Positions 46,919-55,120 of a stretch of 61,969 bases of DNA are shown here, one piece after another. This DNA comes from Peptococcaceae bacterium BRH_c4a. GTDB taxonomy: Bacteria; Bacillota; Desulfotomaculia; Desulfotomaculales; Desulfocucumaceae. A model generated the notes under the pieces. It did no database searches. It saw only the letters and a list, made by a program, of their open reading frames with translations, and was not told the DNA's origin. The position numbers were made by a program, and so were the translations under genes. The DNA is taken from assembly GCA_000961585.1 (NCBI GenBank), contig LADN01000074.1, positions 1 to 61,969 on the forward strand, given 5' to 3'. The stretch's first letter is position 1; each line of letters begins with the position of its first letter.

Positions 46919-47167
46919 CTATCCAATACTGTGGATAGTATCCAATTCCACCAGAACAGTGTCAATGCCTATTTTTTTAATTCTGGACCAGGGAAGAAGT
47001 ATATCTCTGCCGGCCGCCAGAAGGCCGAAGCGGCGTGGTCCCTGCAGCACAAAGGCGGTGACGCTGCCGGTGGAAGGATCTATGTGAATATCCTTAATGG
47101 CCCCCAATTTGGCCCCGTCTGACAGGTTTACAATATCCCGCCTGGTAAGGTCTGATACTTTGAACAA
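46919..47167 (-). CDS. YlmC/YmxH-family sporulation protein (PRC-barrel)
   Basis: An 82-aa single PRC-barrel protein: KVSDLTRRDIVNLSDGAKLGAIKDIHIDPSTGSVTAFVLQG, then GRDILLPWSRIKKIGIDTVLVEL. YlmC/YmxH proteins are widespread in spore formers and affect sporulation; their molecular role is unsettled. TTG 47167 is chosen since GGAGGTGG is 7-8 bases upstream, whereas a GTG overlaps the ribosome site. It lies upstream of metK on the same strand. Confidence 0.85.
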   Translation of the reverse strand: MFKVSDLTRRDIVNLSDGAKLGAIKDIHIDPSTGSVTAFVLQGPRRFGLLAAGRDILLPWSRIKKIGIDTVLVELDTIHSIG

Positions 47168-47338
47168 AAGGACCACCTCCCCCTGAAAAATATTTTCAGG
47201 CTTTATAATATGCTGATGGCCCTCAACATGTTACATGGACAAAATCCCCGGTCTGATTGCCGTCACCATGTATTACCGGCTTTTCCTCCCGGAGCATACA
47301 ATATTATGCTAAAAAAGGACCGCCAATGGGCTTTTTAT

Positions 47339-48229
47339 TTACCGCCTGGAATTTACCGGATCAAGTCCGTCCACCACCTGTCTCAGGTAATGCCCGAACT
47401 GTTCCGCCAGATCCGGACGGTCGAGGGCAAATTCCACCATAGCCTTAAGATAACCCAGTTTATCCCCCACATCAAACCTCCGCCCCTTGAAAGACAGTCC
47501 GTAAATGGGCTCCTCCAGGCAGAGCGTCCTGAGTGCGTCGGTAAGCTGTATCTCCCCCCCCGCCCCTGGCCCGGTTTCAGCCAGTATGTCAAAAATCCTG
47601 GGTGTTATTATGTACCTGCCCATTATTCCCATTTGTGACGGCGCTTTATCAGGGGAAGGCTTTTCCACCAGGTCTTTAACCCGGAAGACATTTTCCTTAA
47701 CCTTTTCCGCATCCAAAATACCGTACTTACTTACCTCTGCTAAAGGAACCTCCCGCACCCCCAATACCGATGACCCGGTTTCCTCGTACAGATCCATAAG
47801 CTGCCTAAGGCAGGGAACCTTGCTGCGGACTATGTCATCTCCCAGCAATACCGCAAAGGGCTCATTTCCTATAAACTTCCTGGCGCAGTATACAGCATGC
47901 CCCAGGCCCTTGGGCTCCTTCTGCCGGACATAGTGAATCTCCACCATTTCGCCGATGTCTTTCACCAAATCCAGCAGTTCCAATTTACCCTTTTCCTTCA
48001 GCATTCTCTCCAGGTCAGGGGACCTGTCAAAGTGATCCTCTATGGCCCTTTTTTGTTTCCCGGTAATAAAAAGTATATCCTCTATCCCGGAGGCAATGGC
48101 CTCCTCGACAATATACTGAATGGTGGGCTTATCCACTATGGGCAGCATCTCTTTGGGCTGAGCCTTGGTGGCGGGCAGGAATCTGACACCCAGCCCGGCA
48201 GCAGGAATTACAGCCTTACGTATCTTCAT
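47339..48229 (-). CDS. galU: UTP-glucose-1-phosphate uridylyltransferase
   Basis: A 296-aa nucleotidyltransferase making UDP-glucose. The start KAVIPAAGLGVRFLPATKAQPKEMLPIVDKP contains the GxGTRxLPxTK-type nucleotide loop (here GLGVRFLPATK), followed by FAVLLGDDIV and VEKPSPDKAPSQ. UDP-glucose feeds wall polysaccharide and glycolipid synthesis, and this gene opens the envelope polysaccharide region on the minus strand. Good ribosome site AGGGGTGTG before the ATG. Confidence 0.95.
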   Translation of the reverse strand: MKIRKAVIPAAGLGVRFLPATKAQPKEMLPIVDKPTIQYIVEEAIASGIEDILFITGKQKRAIEDHFDRSPDLERMLKEKGKLELLDLVKDIGEMVEIHYVRQKEPKGLGHAVYCARKFIGNEPFAVLLGDDIVRSKVPCLRQLMDLYEETGSSVLGVREVPLAEVSKYGILDAEKVKENVFRVKDLVEKPSPDKAPSQMGIMGRYIITPRIFDILAETGPGAGGEIQLTDALRTLCLEEPIYGLSFKGRRFDVGDKLGYLKAMVEFALDRPDLAEQFGHYLRQVVDGLDPVNSRR

Positions 48230-48264
48230 TCACACACCCCTTCATCTGTCATTAAAACATCGCC

Positions 48265-49338
48265 CTACAACTTTGAGGAGCGCTGGGGTAATTGTTTGTG
48301 ATAGCTTCCCTTAAGCCCGGTAACCCTCACTTTATTGGCCGTCAGTATTATAATGGCGCCCAGTATCAATAGCAGCAGCATGGCCTGGTTTGTTGTCATT
48401 ATATTCATAGCCACAGCGCTGGCCCCCATCAGCAGGCTGACGGCGTATATGGTCAGCACGGCCTGACGGTGGGAAAATCCGCAGTCCAGAAGTTGATGAT
48501 GCAGATGCTCCCTGTCGGGCTGAAATATGGGCCGGTTTTCCATAAAACGCCTTACAATGGCAAAGGTGGTATCCATCAGAGGGATGCCCATGACCACCAC
48601 GGGTATAATGACCGATATGGCGGTGGCGCTCTTGGTGAGGCCCATCACCGATATGACACCCAGGCTGAAACCCAGAAGCATGGAACCCGAGTCCCCCAAA
48701 AAGATGCTGGCGGGGTAAAAATTATACTTCAGGTAGCCAAGGATGGAAGCCGCAAGAATAAGGGACAGAGTCATTATCTCCAGTTGCCCCGGAACACCAA
48801 AAATCTTAAACTGGGTAAAGGCCACTGCAGCCATGGTCAGCGAGGCTATGCACGAAACCCCCCCGGCCAGACCGTCCAGACCATCTATCAGATTAACCGC
48901 ATTGGTCACCGCCACCAGCCAGAAAACCGTGAGGGGGATGGCAAACTGACCGAGGTAGAGTATTTCATTATTGAAGGGATTGGTTATAAAATCAACACTT
49001 ACACCAAAGGGTATTACCGCCAGGGCCGCCAGTGTCTGCCCGGCAAGCTTTACACGGGGGGATAAACCCCTTGTGTCATCCAGCAAACCCAGCAGCAGTA
49101 TCACCGTCGCACCAAGGGCCAGGCCTATGACCGGAGTTTTAAAGGACAGGCTCACCAGGGCAACAGGTATAAAGGCCAGATAAATGGCCAGTCCGCCCAA
49201 ACGTGGCATCACTCCCCGGTGTACTTTTCTCTGGTTGGGGAAATCCACCGCACCCCAGTTTACGGCCTTCGACCTGACCCACGGGGTCAGCCCCATAGCC
49301 ACCAGAAACGATGCCAGCAAGGGCAGAAAATAGTTCAA
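48265..49338 (-). CDS. WecA/TagO-type undecaprenyl-phosphate sugar-1-phosphate transferase
   Basis: A ~357-aa polytopic enzyme of the MraY/WecA/TagO family (about 10-11 helices). Family motifs: RLGGLAIYLAF, LLGLLDDTRGLSP with the catalytic Asp pair, NLIDGLDGLAGG (core NLIDGLDGLAG), FLGDSGSMLLGF, and DREHLHHQLLDCGFSHRQ. It starts polysaccharide or teichoic-acid-like polymers by loading a sugar phosphate onto the C55 carrier. TTG 49338 behind GGGGG gives MNYFLPLLASFLVA. It is co-oriented with galU 35 bp downstream. Confidence 0.93.
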   Translation of the reverse strand: MNYFLPLLASFLVAMGLTPWVRSKAVNWGAVDFPNQRKVHRGVMPRLGGLAIYLAFIPVALVSLSFKTPVIGLALGATVILLLGLLDDTRGLSPRVKLAGQTLAALAVIPFGVSVDFITNPFNNEILYLGQFAIPLTVFWLVAVTNAVNLIDGLDGLAGGVSCIASLTMAAVAFTQFKIFGVPGQLEIMTLSLILAASILGYLKYNFYPASIFLGDSGSMLLGFSLGVISVMGLTKSATAISVIIPVVVMGIPLMDTTFAIVRRFMENRPIFQPDREHLHHQLLDCGFSHRQAVLTIYAVSLLMGASAVAMNIMTTNQAMLLLLILGAIIILTANKVRVTGLKGSYHKQLPQRSSKL

Positions 49339-49499
49339 GATAACAACCCCCAAAGAAATAAATAGGCACAATTAAAGTTATTTTACCATTTAATCAACTG
49401 ATTTCACAAAGACTAAAAAGATACCGGGCAAAGTGGATTTAAGGGCAATTAGATGGGACATGCCCATATATCTACACGGGACGCAATATTTCGCCCCAA

Positions 49500-49940
49500 T
49501 TACTGTTTTTTAATGTCCTGCAGGGCAAACATCAACTCGGCCTCGGCGGCCAGCTGCCCGTCCACCCTGGCCAATCCCCGGCCCTTTCCTATGGCGCCCC
49601 TTATTTTCAGTATTTCTACCTCCAGTAAAATCCGATCCCCCGGCGCCACCTGTCTTTTAAAGCGGGCCCCGTCAATTCCCGCAAACAGAGCCAGCTTACC
49701 TTCCATTTCCGGCATGGAAAGAACAGCCACAGCCCCCACCTGGGCCATGGCCTCGATGATGAGCACCCCGGGCATTACCGGGAAACCGGGAAAATGACCC
49801 TGAAAAAAGGGTTCATTTACCGTTACATTTTTTAGGCCCACCGCCTTTTTGCCCGGATCCAGCTCCAGTATCCGGTCAATTAAAAGAAAGGGATAGCGAT
49901 GCGGAATAATTTTCATAATTTCGTTTATATCCAAACCCAT
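49500..49940 (-). CDS. fabZ: 3-hydroxyacyl-ACP dehydratase FabZ
   Basis: A 146-aa hot-dog-fold enzyme of fatty-acid elongation. The catalytic His is in [16 protein letters not shown] and the catalytic Glu in [24 protein letters not shown] is the conserved N-terminus. ATG 49940 follows GAGGAGG; an upstream frame extension is not supported. It is the only fatty-acid gene in the window, set next to envelope genes. Confidence 0.95.
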   Translation of the reverse strand: MGLDINEIMKIIPHRYPFLLIDRILELDPGKKAVGLKNVTVNEPFFQGHFPGFPVMPGVLIIEAMAQVGAVAVLSMPEMEGKLALFAGIDGARFKRQVAPGDRILLEVEILKIRGAIGKGRGLARVDGQLAAEAELMFALQDIKKQ

Positions 49941-50163
49941 GAACCTCCTCAGTATTAGCTGTAAGCCACTCTTAATACCCTGTGCCCTGTCTTTCCGGCA
50001 TACCGGCACGGTCGGTCTTCGTTATACGCCACAACTATTATACCCTCTGCGCCGATGGTGGCAACCGTGCGGCCCGGGGCACATACAATGACTTCGATAA
50101 AAAATTATAATCTCCTTTTTAAACATCCATGAAAGGATAAGGAGCGGAGAACATCATCTTCCG

Positions 50164-50192
50164 TTGACCTGTACCGGAAAAAAAACTATACT
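50164..50192 (+). promoter_or_regulatory. Sigma-A promoter for the DUF4330 gene
   Basis: TTGACC (50164-50169) and TATACT (50187-50192) with a 17-bp spacer lie about 90 bp before the ATG. Confidence 0.7.
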
Positions 50193-50284
50193 TTATAAAT
50201 GGGACAGCTCTCAACAGGTCAGCGAAGATCCCCTGCCGGAATGTCCGGTATAATTTTTCAGATATAAGGAGGCTATGGAGAAAA

Positions 50285-50767
50285 ATGAAATTGGTTGACG
50301 ATAAGGGAAAGGTTTTTGGACTGATAAATATTATTGACCTCATAATACTTCTGGCGGTTATACTGGTGGCCTCCGGGGCCTTTTACAAATTCACCCACAA
50401 ATCTGACCGGAGCAAGACAGTAACCGTCGAATTTCAGGTGCTGCTCCCCCATCAAAGGCCGGAATTGACGGATGCCGTGAAGGTGGGGGACAAGATGGTG
50501 CAGGGAAGCAGTTACACCAATGTAACCGTTAAGGATGTGCAGGTTAAGCCGGGCTTCTCTGTGAACCTGGATTCCAAAGGTCAGAGGGTAGCCTCCTACG
50601 ATCCCATCCTTAAAGATGTCTATGTTACAAATACCGGCGCCACCGTGCTTTCCTCAGCCACCATAACCATGGGCGGTCAAGACATCCGGGAGGGCAAAGA
50701 ATACTATGTAAAATCCCGGGATTATGAGTTCAGGGGAACCATCATGAACGTGGAAGTGAAAGAATAA
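50285..50767 (+). CDS. DUF4330 membrane-anchored protein
   Basis: A 160-aa protein with the DUF4330 layout: LVDDKGKVFGLINIIDLIILLAVILVASGAFYK gives a short cytoplasmic start and one membrane helix (about 14-34), followed by an extracytoplasmic beta-rich domain (VTVEFQVLLP, GDKMVQGSSYTNVTVKDVQVKPG). Function unknown; such genes often lie in envelope polysaccharide clusters, as here. The only plus-strand gene in the galU-to-glycosyltransferase section, with its own promoter. Confidence 0.85.
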   Translation: MKLVDDKGKVFGLINIIDLIILLAVILVASGAFYKFTHKSDRSKTVTVEFQVLLPHQRPELTDAVKVGDKMVQGSSYTNVTVKDVQVKPGFSVNLDSKGQRVASYDPILKDVYVTNTGATVLSSATITMGGQDIREGKEYYVKSRDYEFRGTIMNVEVKE

Positions 50768-50771
50768 TTCT

Positions 50772-50813
50772 GCTGTAAGCTGTAAGCCATTACCAATTAC
50801 CTATTACCTAACG
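50772..50813. repeat. Heptamer array across a stop codon
   Basis: Units GCTGTAA x2, GCCATTA, CCAATTA, CCTATTA, CCTAACG link the DUF4330 stop to the stop codon (50808-50810) of the convergent glycosyltransferase, which lies inside the array. Confidence 0.85.
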
Positions 50814-51983
50814 GGAATCCCCAAGAATCTCATTTATTTTGCCGGACATGAAGGCAAGCCTGTTTTCCCAGGAGTTTTCGGCCGCTATCTCCAGGCGGCG
50901 CTTTTTTTTCTCCTTACTTTCCTGAGTGAGGGCTCTTTCCACAGCATTTAGGAAGCTCTCATAATCCCCGGCTATTTCTATAATATCCCTGAACTCAAAC
51001 ACTCCCGGCATTTCAACACTTACCACGGGGCGCCCGGAAGCCAGGTACTCGTATAGCTTCAAGGGGCTTACCCTGTCGGTCAGCTGGTTTTTTCTAAAGG
51101 TATTCAGACAGACATCAAAGGCCTTGATATACCCGGGCAGGTCCTCCTTGTCCTTCCTTCCCAAAAAATGCACATTGGGCAGTTCCCTTAGCCGCGCCAC
51201 ATTTATTCCCGGCCCCACCGGTCCGATCATAACCACTGACCAGTCCGGTCTCCGCCTGGCCACATACTGGATAAGATCCAGGTCAATCCAGTCATGGATT
51301 ACCCCCACAAAGCCCAGCAGGGGACGGGATATCCCGGCAATTTCCTCAGGAACCAGGGTTTCCTCACTGTCCGCCCGGGCAAAATGCCCCACATCGGCGG
51401 CATTGGGCACAAGGTGGATAGTTTCGGCAAATGACTTCTTAGACTGATACAACCCCCCCGCAGAAGCGAAAACAAGGTCTGACCCGGCCAGCAGATCCTT
51501 TTCCATCTCCAGCACGGCTTCCTTATTGATCAACCCCGGGAATTCCGAATGCTCGTCAACACAGTCGTAAACCAGGATGGAGGGGCCAAGCCCCCGGGCC
51601 AGTACCAGAGAATTTGGCAAATAGGTCCATACAATGGGGCTTTTAAAACCCAGCTTTTTGGCCATCCTGCCCGCAAAAAGCAAAACCCACCGCTGATTCA
51701 GACGGTTTACCAAGGGGTACATGTACCCGAAGGGTAGCGTCGGAGGCGGTGAATAAAGGTATATATTTTCAGTTTTAGATCTGGGCCCTTTCAGCCACTG
51801 CCACCACTTAAACCATAGGCTGCGGTCCTTAAAAGCGGATAGGAGAGTGGCTGGAGGTTCTATATATAGTATTCTGTTAGAACCGTTGAGCCTGGACATC
51901 AACTGCTGCGACCTGTTCCATATGGGGTCCCAGTCCACCGGCCCAACACATATAATATCCCGGCCGTCAAGCATATCAATCAC
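50808..51983 (-). CDS. Glycosyltransferase, GT4-like (TuaH-type)
   Basis: A 391-aa GT-B glycosyltransferase. The N-domain begins GRDIICVGPVDWDPIWNRSQQLMSRL, typical of the TuaH-like subgroup. The C-domain has LLGFVGVIHDWIDLDLIQY, NVHFLGRKDKEDLPGYIKAFDVCLNTFRKN and the nucleotide-sugar site SPLKLYEYLASGRPVVS. It probably adds sugars to the envelope polymer; donor and acceptor are unknown. GTG start with GAGGAG at 11 bases is adequate. Its stop is embedded in a heptamer array. Confidence 0.9.
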   Translation of the reverse strand: MIDMLDGRDIICVGPVDWDPIWNRSQQLMSRLNGSNRILYIEPPATLLSAFKDRSLWFKWWQWLKGPRSKTENIYLYSPPPTLPFGYMYPLVNRLNQRWVLLFAGRMAKKLGFKSPIVWTYLPNSLVLARGLGPSILVYDCVDEHSEFPGLINKEAVLEMEKDLLAGSDLVFASAGGLYQSKKSFAETIHLVPNAADVGHFARADSEETLVPEEIAGISRPLLGFVGVIHDWIDLDLIQYVARRRPDWSVVMIGPVGPGINVARLRELPNVHFLGRKDKEDLPGYIKAFDVCLNTFRKNQLTDRVSPLKLYEYLASGRPVVSVEMPGVFEFRDIIEIAGDYESFLNAVERALTQESKEKKKRRLEIAAENSWENRLAFMSGKINEILGDSR

Positions 51984-52020
51984 GAAGTATAAAGCTCCTC
52001 TACCCGATAATTGTTTTTTA

Positions 52021-52062
52021 GCTTATAGCTTACCGCTTATAGCTTATAGCTTAATGCTTAAT
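52021..52062. repeat. Heptamer array GCTTATA, six units, over a stop codon
   Basis: GCTTATA, GCTTACC, GCTTATA, GCTTATA, GCTTAAT, GCTTAAT. The stop (52058-52060) and final His codon of the next glycosyltransferase are in the last unit. Confidence 0.92.
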
Positions 52063-53185
52063 GCTCTTCCTTAAGCCTTCGATACAATTCCTCAGTTTTA
52101 CGGGCCATGACCGATGCGGTAAACTTCTGCTCCACCACGTGCCTGGCGGCGGCGGCCATCTCCACGGCCTCCTGGGGATGATCCAGCATCCAGGAAATAC
52201 CCCTGGTAAGCCCTGCCTCATTGGCCGGCGGAACCAGCAGTCCCGTGGCGCCGTGCTCAACAATCTCCGGCAGGCCGCCCACCGAAGTGGCCACCACCGG
52301 AACTCCCACCGCCATGGCCTCCAGGGCGGTAAGTCCAAAGCCTTCCCACAGGGACGGCACTATTAAAAGATTGAGGTCGGGCATTAATTCAGTAACATCA
52401 GAAACAAAACCGGTAAATGTTACATGTTCTGAAATTCCCAATTTCCTGGTGTATTCCTCCAGGCTGTCCCTTTCCGGACCGCTGCCCACCACCAGAAAGT
52501 GAACATCGGTTCTTTTTTCAAGTATTTCGGCAGCAGATCTGAGGAAATAACGATGACCCTTCACCGGATGAAGGCGGCCCACTATGGCCACCAGCGGAAC
52601 ACCGGGGCTGAAGCCCGCCTTTTCCCGCCACCGTCCCGCACTGTCGGCCTGCTGAAACAGCCCGGGATTCAGCCCATTATATATAACGGTAATCTTCTTC
52701 TCAGGAATGCCTTGCTGAATAAGCGCCTTCTGCAGCCCCCCGGAGACAGCTATGAATTGCGTGGTAAGCCCCCGGGAAGCCCTTTCAATAAAGGTGTTGG
52801 CCAGCCTGCTGAAAAGGCCCGGGTAGTCCTGCACAAGGAGGCTGTGCACCGTAGTAACCACGGTATCTATTCCGGCCATCCGGGCGGCCAGGCGTCCTAC
52901 AAGGTTGGCCCTGACCCCGTGTGTATGAACCAGATGGATTCCCTCTTCTATAATAAGATCCCTTAATTTAGTTACAATGCCAAAATCCAGCTTGTGGCGC
53001 ATGGGAACTGAATGCGACCTGATTCCAGCTTCCCTGGCCACCCGCACAAAGGGATCGGCAAACAGGCAACACACAGAAACCTCCGCCATGTCCGGGTTGA
53101 TGGCGGTGGCAAGATTCAGTATATGTCGTTCAGCTCCACCGAATTCGCCCCCGCCAATCACATGGAGAACCCGTAATCGCTTCAA
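52058..53185 (-). CDS. Glycosyltransferase family 4
   Basis: A 375-aa GT4 enzyme. The acceptor-side motif is VLHVIGGGEFGGAERHILNLA, then LVHTHGVRANLVGRLAARMAG. The donor side has VAIVGRLHPVKGHRYFLRSAAEI and the E-x7-E motif PSLWEGFGLTALEAMAVGVPVV. Substrates are unknown; the neighbourhood suggests assembly of a secondary wall polysaccharide. TTG start with AAGGAGG nine bases upstream. Divergent from the ligase-like gene. Confidence 0.93.
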   Translation of the reverse strand: MKRLRVLHVIGGGEFGGAERHILNLATAINPDMAEVSVCCLFADPFVRVAREAGIRSHSVPMRHKLDFGIVTKLRDLIIEEGIHLVHTHGVRANLVGRLAARMAGIDTVVTTVHSLLVQDYPGLFSRLANTFIERASRGLTTQFIAVSGGLQKALIQQGIPEKKITVIYNGLNPGLFQQADSAGRWREKAGFSPGVPLVAIVGRLHPVKGHRYFLRSAAEILEKRTDVHFLVVGSGPERDSLEEYTRKLGISEHVTFTGFVSDVTELMPDLNLLIVPSLWEGFGLTALEAMAVGVPVVATSVGGLPEIVEHGATGLLVPPANEAGLTRGISWMLDHPQEAVEMAAAARHVVEQKFTASVMARKTEELYRRLKEEH

Positions 53186-53343
53186 CGTAATGTGCCTCCT
53201 TGCCTTGCTTAAACCATTTTATCAATTTCAATGTCGTTCGACAAGGAGTTTTTCCCTGCTCCTCAATCCTCTGGATGCCGCCCTTTTTTTGGTGTATAAT
53301 TAGTAGTTGTATCCGGCGAAAAGCCGTCTTGCAGACGGCGGAA

Positions 53344-53374
53344 TCCAGGAGCCGGGAGTCAGAACACAGAAGGA
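53344..53374. repeat. Heptamer array that supplies a ribosome-binding site
   Basis: CCAGGAG, CCGGGAG, TCAGAAC, ACAGAAG, then GAGG. The AAGGAGG that would serve the ligase gene is built from the last unit. The left part CTTGCAGACGGCGG matches 61559 and the end matches the copy near 55.0 kb. Confidence 0.7.
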
Positions 53375-53375
53375 G

Positions 53376-54920
53376 GTGTCCGCCCTGACCCTGACCGGTA
53401 TTATAACAAGCAGCCTTTTTTACAGGCGCCTTTCCTGTCTCTGTCAAGCTTTCCTTAAATACTGGGCTGAAAGTTATGCCCGACAAAAAATATGCACTCT
53501 GCCATTATATTCCTCACCCCAATTGGTCGGGGAATCCCTTATACTGTCGGCGGTTTCCCGCTTGCTGAACCTACTGCTGAGGCCTATGGCCGCTTTTGGA
53601 TTATTTCTGCGCCGGGTAGTCCCGGGAAGTGTTCTTTTAAATCTTAATCTCCCGGCTGTGGTCAGCCAAAGCAAAACCCTCGGGGCCATTGCCGGCATCA
53701 GGGTGGAATCCGCCCTCTGGATGGTAATCTTTTACCCTGTGGCCGACTACATGATCAGAAAAATTCCGGCGCTGGGTTTTCTTTCGGGAAGCTGGGACGA
53801 GCTGTTACTCCTTTTTATTATTACCGCATGGCCGGTACAAATGGCCCTCAGTGGTAAAATTACTTACAGGTATTCCGGACTGGATATGCCCATTTTGATA
53901 TTTACCGGGATAACCCTGTTCCTTTTTTTCATGAGGTCCGGCAACACCGGGCTGGCGGCGGAAGGATTCAGAGTATACCTGGAATACCTCTTATGGTTTT
54001 TTATAGGTTCAAATCTAATCCTCAACCGGCGGCAGTTTGACGCCCTCACCAAAGGCATAGTTCTGGTGGCCGTGCTGGTTTCTGTGGTGGGTGTATATCA
54101 GTATGTTGCAGGGGTTGAAACTCCCGCCCAGTGGGTGGATCAGGCCGAGGCCGGGATTAAGACAAGGGTTTTCTCCATCGTAGTTAGTCCCAATGTGCTG
54201 GGGAGCCTGCTGATCATCTTCATACCTGTAACGATGGGCCGGCTTCTCACCTCCGCAGACCGGATCAACCAGAGCCTTTACCTTGGCGCCCTGCACCTGA
54301 TGTTTGCCTGCATGGTGTTCACCTATTCCCGCGGCGCCTGGCTGGCCCTGGCAGGTTCCATGGCTGTTTTGAGCCTTATGCATAACCCCCGCCTACTGCT
54401 GCTAATGGGAGCGGGATCCCTGGCTGCTGCCCAGATGGCGCCGGGAATCGGCGCCCGGCTGACCTACATGTTTTCCCCGGCCTACCTGGCCTCAAGCGAG
54501 AAGGCAGGAAGAATCGCCCTCTGGCAGAAGGGTCTGGACAAATTCCTACAGGATCCGCTCTTCGGGTCTGGTTTCGGCACCTATGGAGGTGCGGTGGCAG
54601 CCAGGAAAATTCCGGGAAGCGTGTATACCGACAATTTTTATTTGAAAACCGCCGTAGAAAGCGGACTGATCGGCCTGCTGGCCCTCCTTTGGCTGTTGGC
54701 CTGCACCTTCAGGTGCGGTTATACGGCCTACAGAAAAATAGCCGACAGCAGCCTGAAAGTAATGGCTGCAGCAATACTGGCCGGACTGATTGGAGTGGCC
54801 CTGCATAATTCGGTGGAAAATATATTTGAGGTTCCCATGATGACCACGTATTTCTGGTTCTTATCCGGAGTACTGGTTTCCCTCCCCCATCTGGAAGATT
54901 CCATTGAAAAGACGCCCTGA
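53376..54920 (+). CDS. O-antigen ligase (WaaL)-like polytopic protein
   Basis: A ~514-aa protein with about 10-12 membrane helices and the Wzy_C/WaaL signature region TYSRGAWLALAGSMAVLSLM, GLDKFLQDPLFGSGFGTYGG and DNFYLKTAVESGLIGLLALLWLL. In Gram-positives such proteins polymerise or transfer polysaccharide or modify surface glycans. The start is uncertain. ATG 53307 lies in repeat DNA and lacks a ribosome site; GTG 53376 abuts AAGGAG; a CTG at 53385 has ideal spacing. I give the GTG. Confidence 0.85.
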   Translation: MSALTLTGIITSSLFYRRLSCLCQAFLKYWAESYARQKICTLPLYSSPQLVGESLILSAVSRLLNLLLRPMAAFGLFLRRVVPGSVLLNLNLPAVVSQSKTLGAIAGIRVESALWMVIFYPVADYMIRKIPALGFLSGSWDELLLLFIITAWPVQMALSGKITYRYSGLDMPILIFTGITLFLFFMRSGNTGLAAEGFRVYLEYLLWFFIGSNLILNRRQFDALTKGIVLVAVLVSVVGVYQYVAGVETPAQWVDQAEAGIKTRVFSIVVSPNVLGSLLIIFIPVTMGRLLTSADRINQSLYLGALHLMFACMVFTYSRGAWLALAGSMAVLSLMHNPRLLLLMGAGSLAAAQMAPGIGARLTYMFSPAYLASSEKAGRIALWQKGLDKFLQDPLFGSGFGTYGGAVAARKIPGSVYTDNFYLKTAVESGLIGLLALLWLLACTFRCGYTAYRKIADSSLKVMAAAILAGLIGVALHNSVENIFEVPMMTTYFWFLSGVLVSLPHLEDSIEKTP

Positions 54921-54942
54921 CGGGCGTTGCCGGCTAAGGAAA

Positions 54943-54994
54943 GGGGACACACCTCTCTAACGTGACTGCCTCCGGGGGTCAGAGGAATGTCCCC
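54943..54994. repeat. REP-like hairpin
   Basis: GGGGACA ... TGTCCCC encloses CACCTCTCTAACGTGAC and matches in inverse orientation the motif at 18041-18062 next to the RAYT remnant. Confidence 0.65.
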
Positions 54995-55000
54995 AATGCT

Positions 55001-55068
55001 TAGACGGCGGAATTCAGAAGCCAGAAGCCAGGAGCCAGAATAGTGACAGCCTGCTTTAAAAGCGACCC
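55001..55068. repeat. Heptamer array with truncated start of the hairpin element
   Basis: CAGAAGC x2, CAGGAGC, CAGAATA (55015-55042) is followed by GTGACAGCCTGC and AAAAGCGACCC, then the match to the long element stops. Nearly identical to the segment before copy F. Confidence 0.85.
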
Positions 55069-55080
55069 AAAAAATTAATA

Positions 55081-55113
55081 GCCCGCCGGTACGGACAACG
55101 GCGGGCTTTTTTT
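55081..55113 (+). terminator. Terminator between convergent ligase and LCP genes
   Basis: GCCCGCCG / CGGCGGGC with a 10-nt loop is followed by TTTTTTT on the plus strand and by an A/T-rich tract on the other side. Confidence 0.8.
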
Positions 55114-55120
55114 CTCCTGC

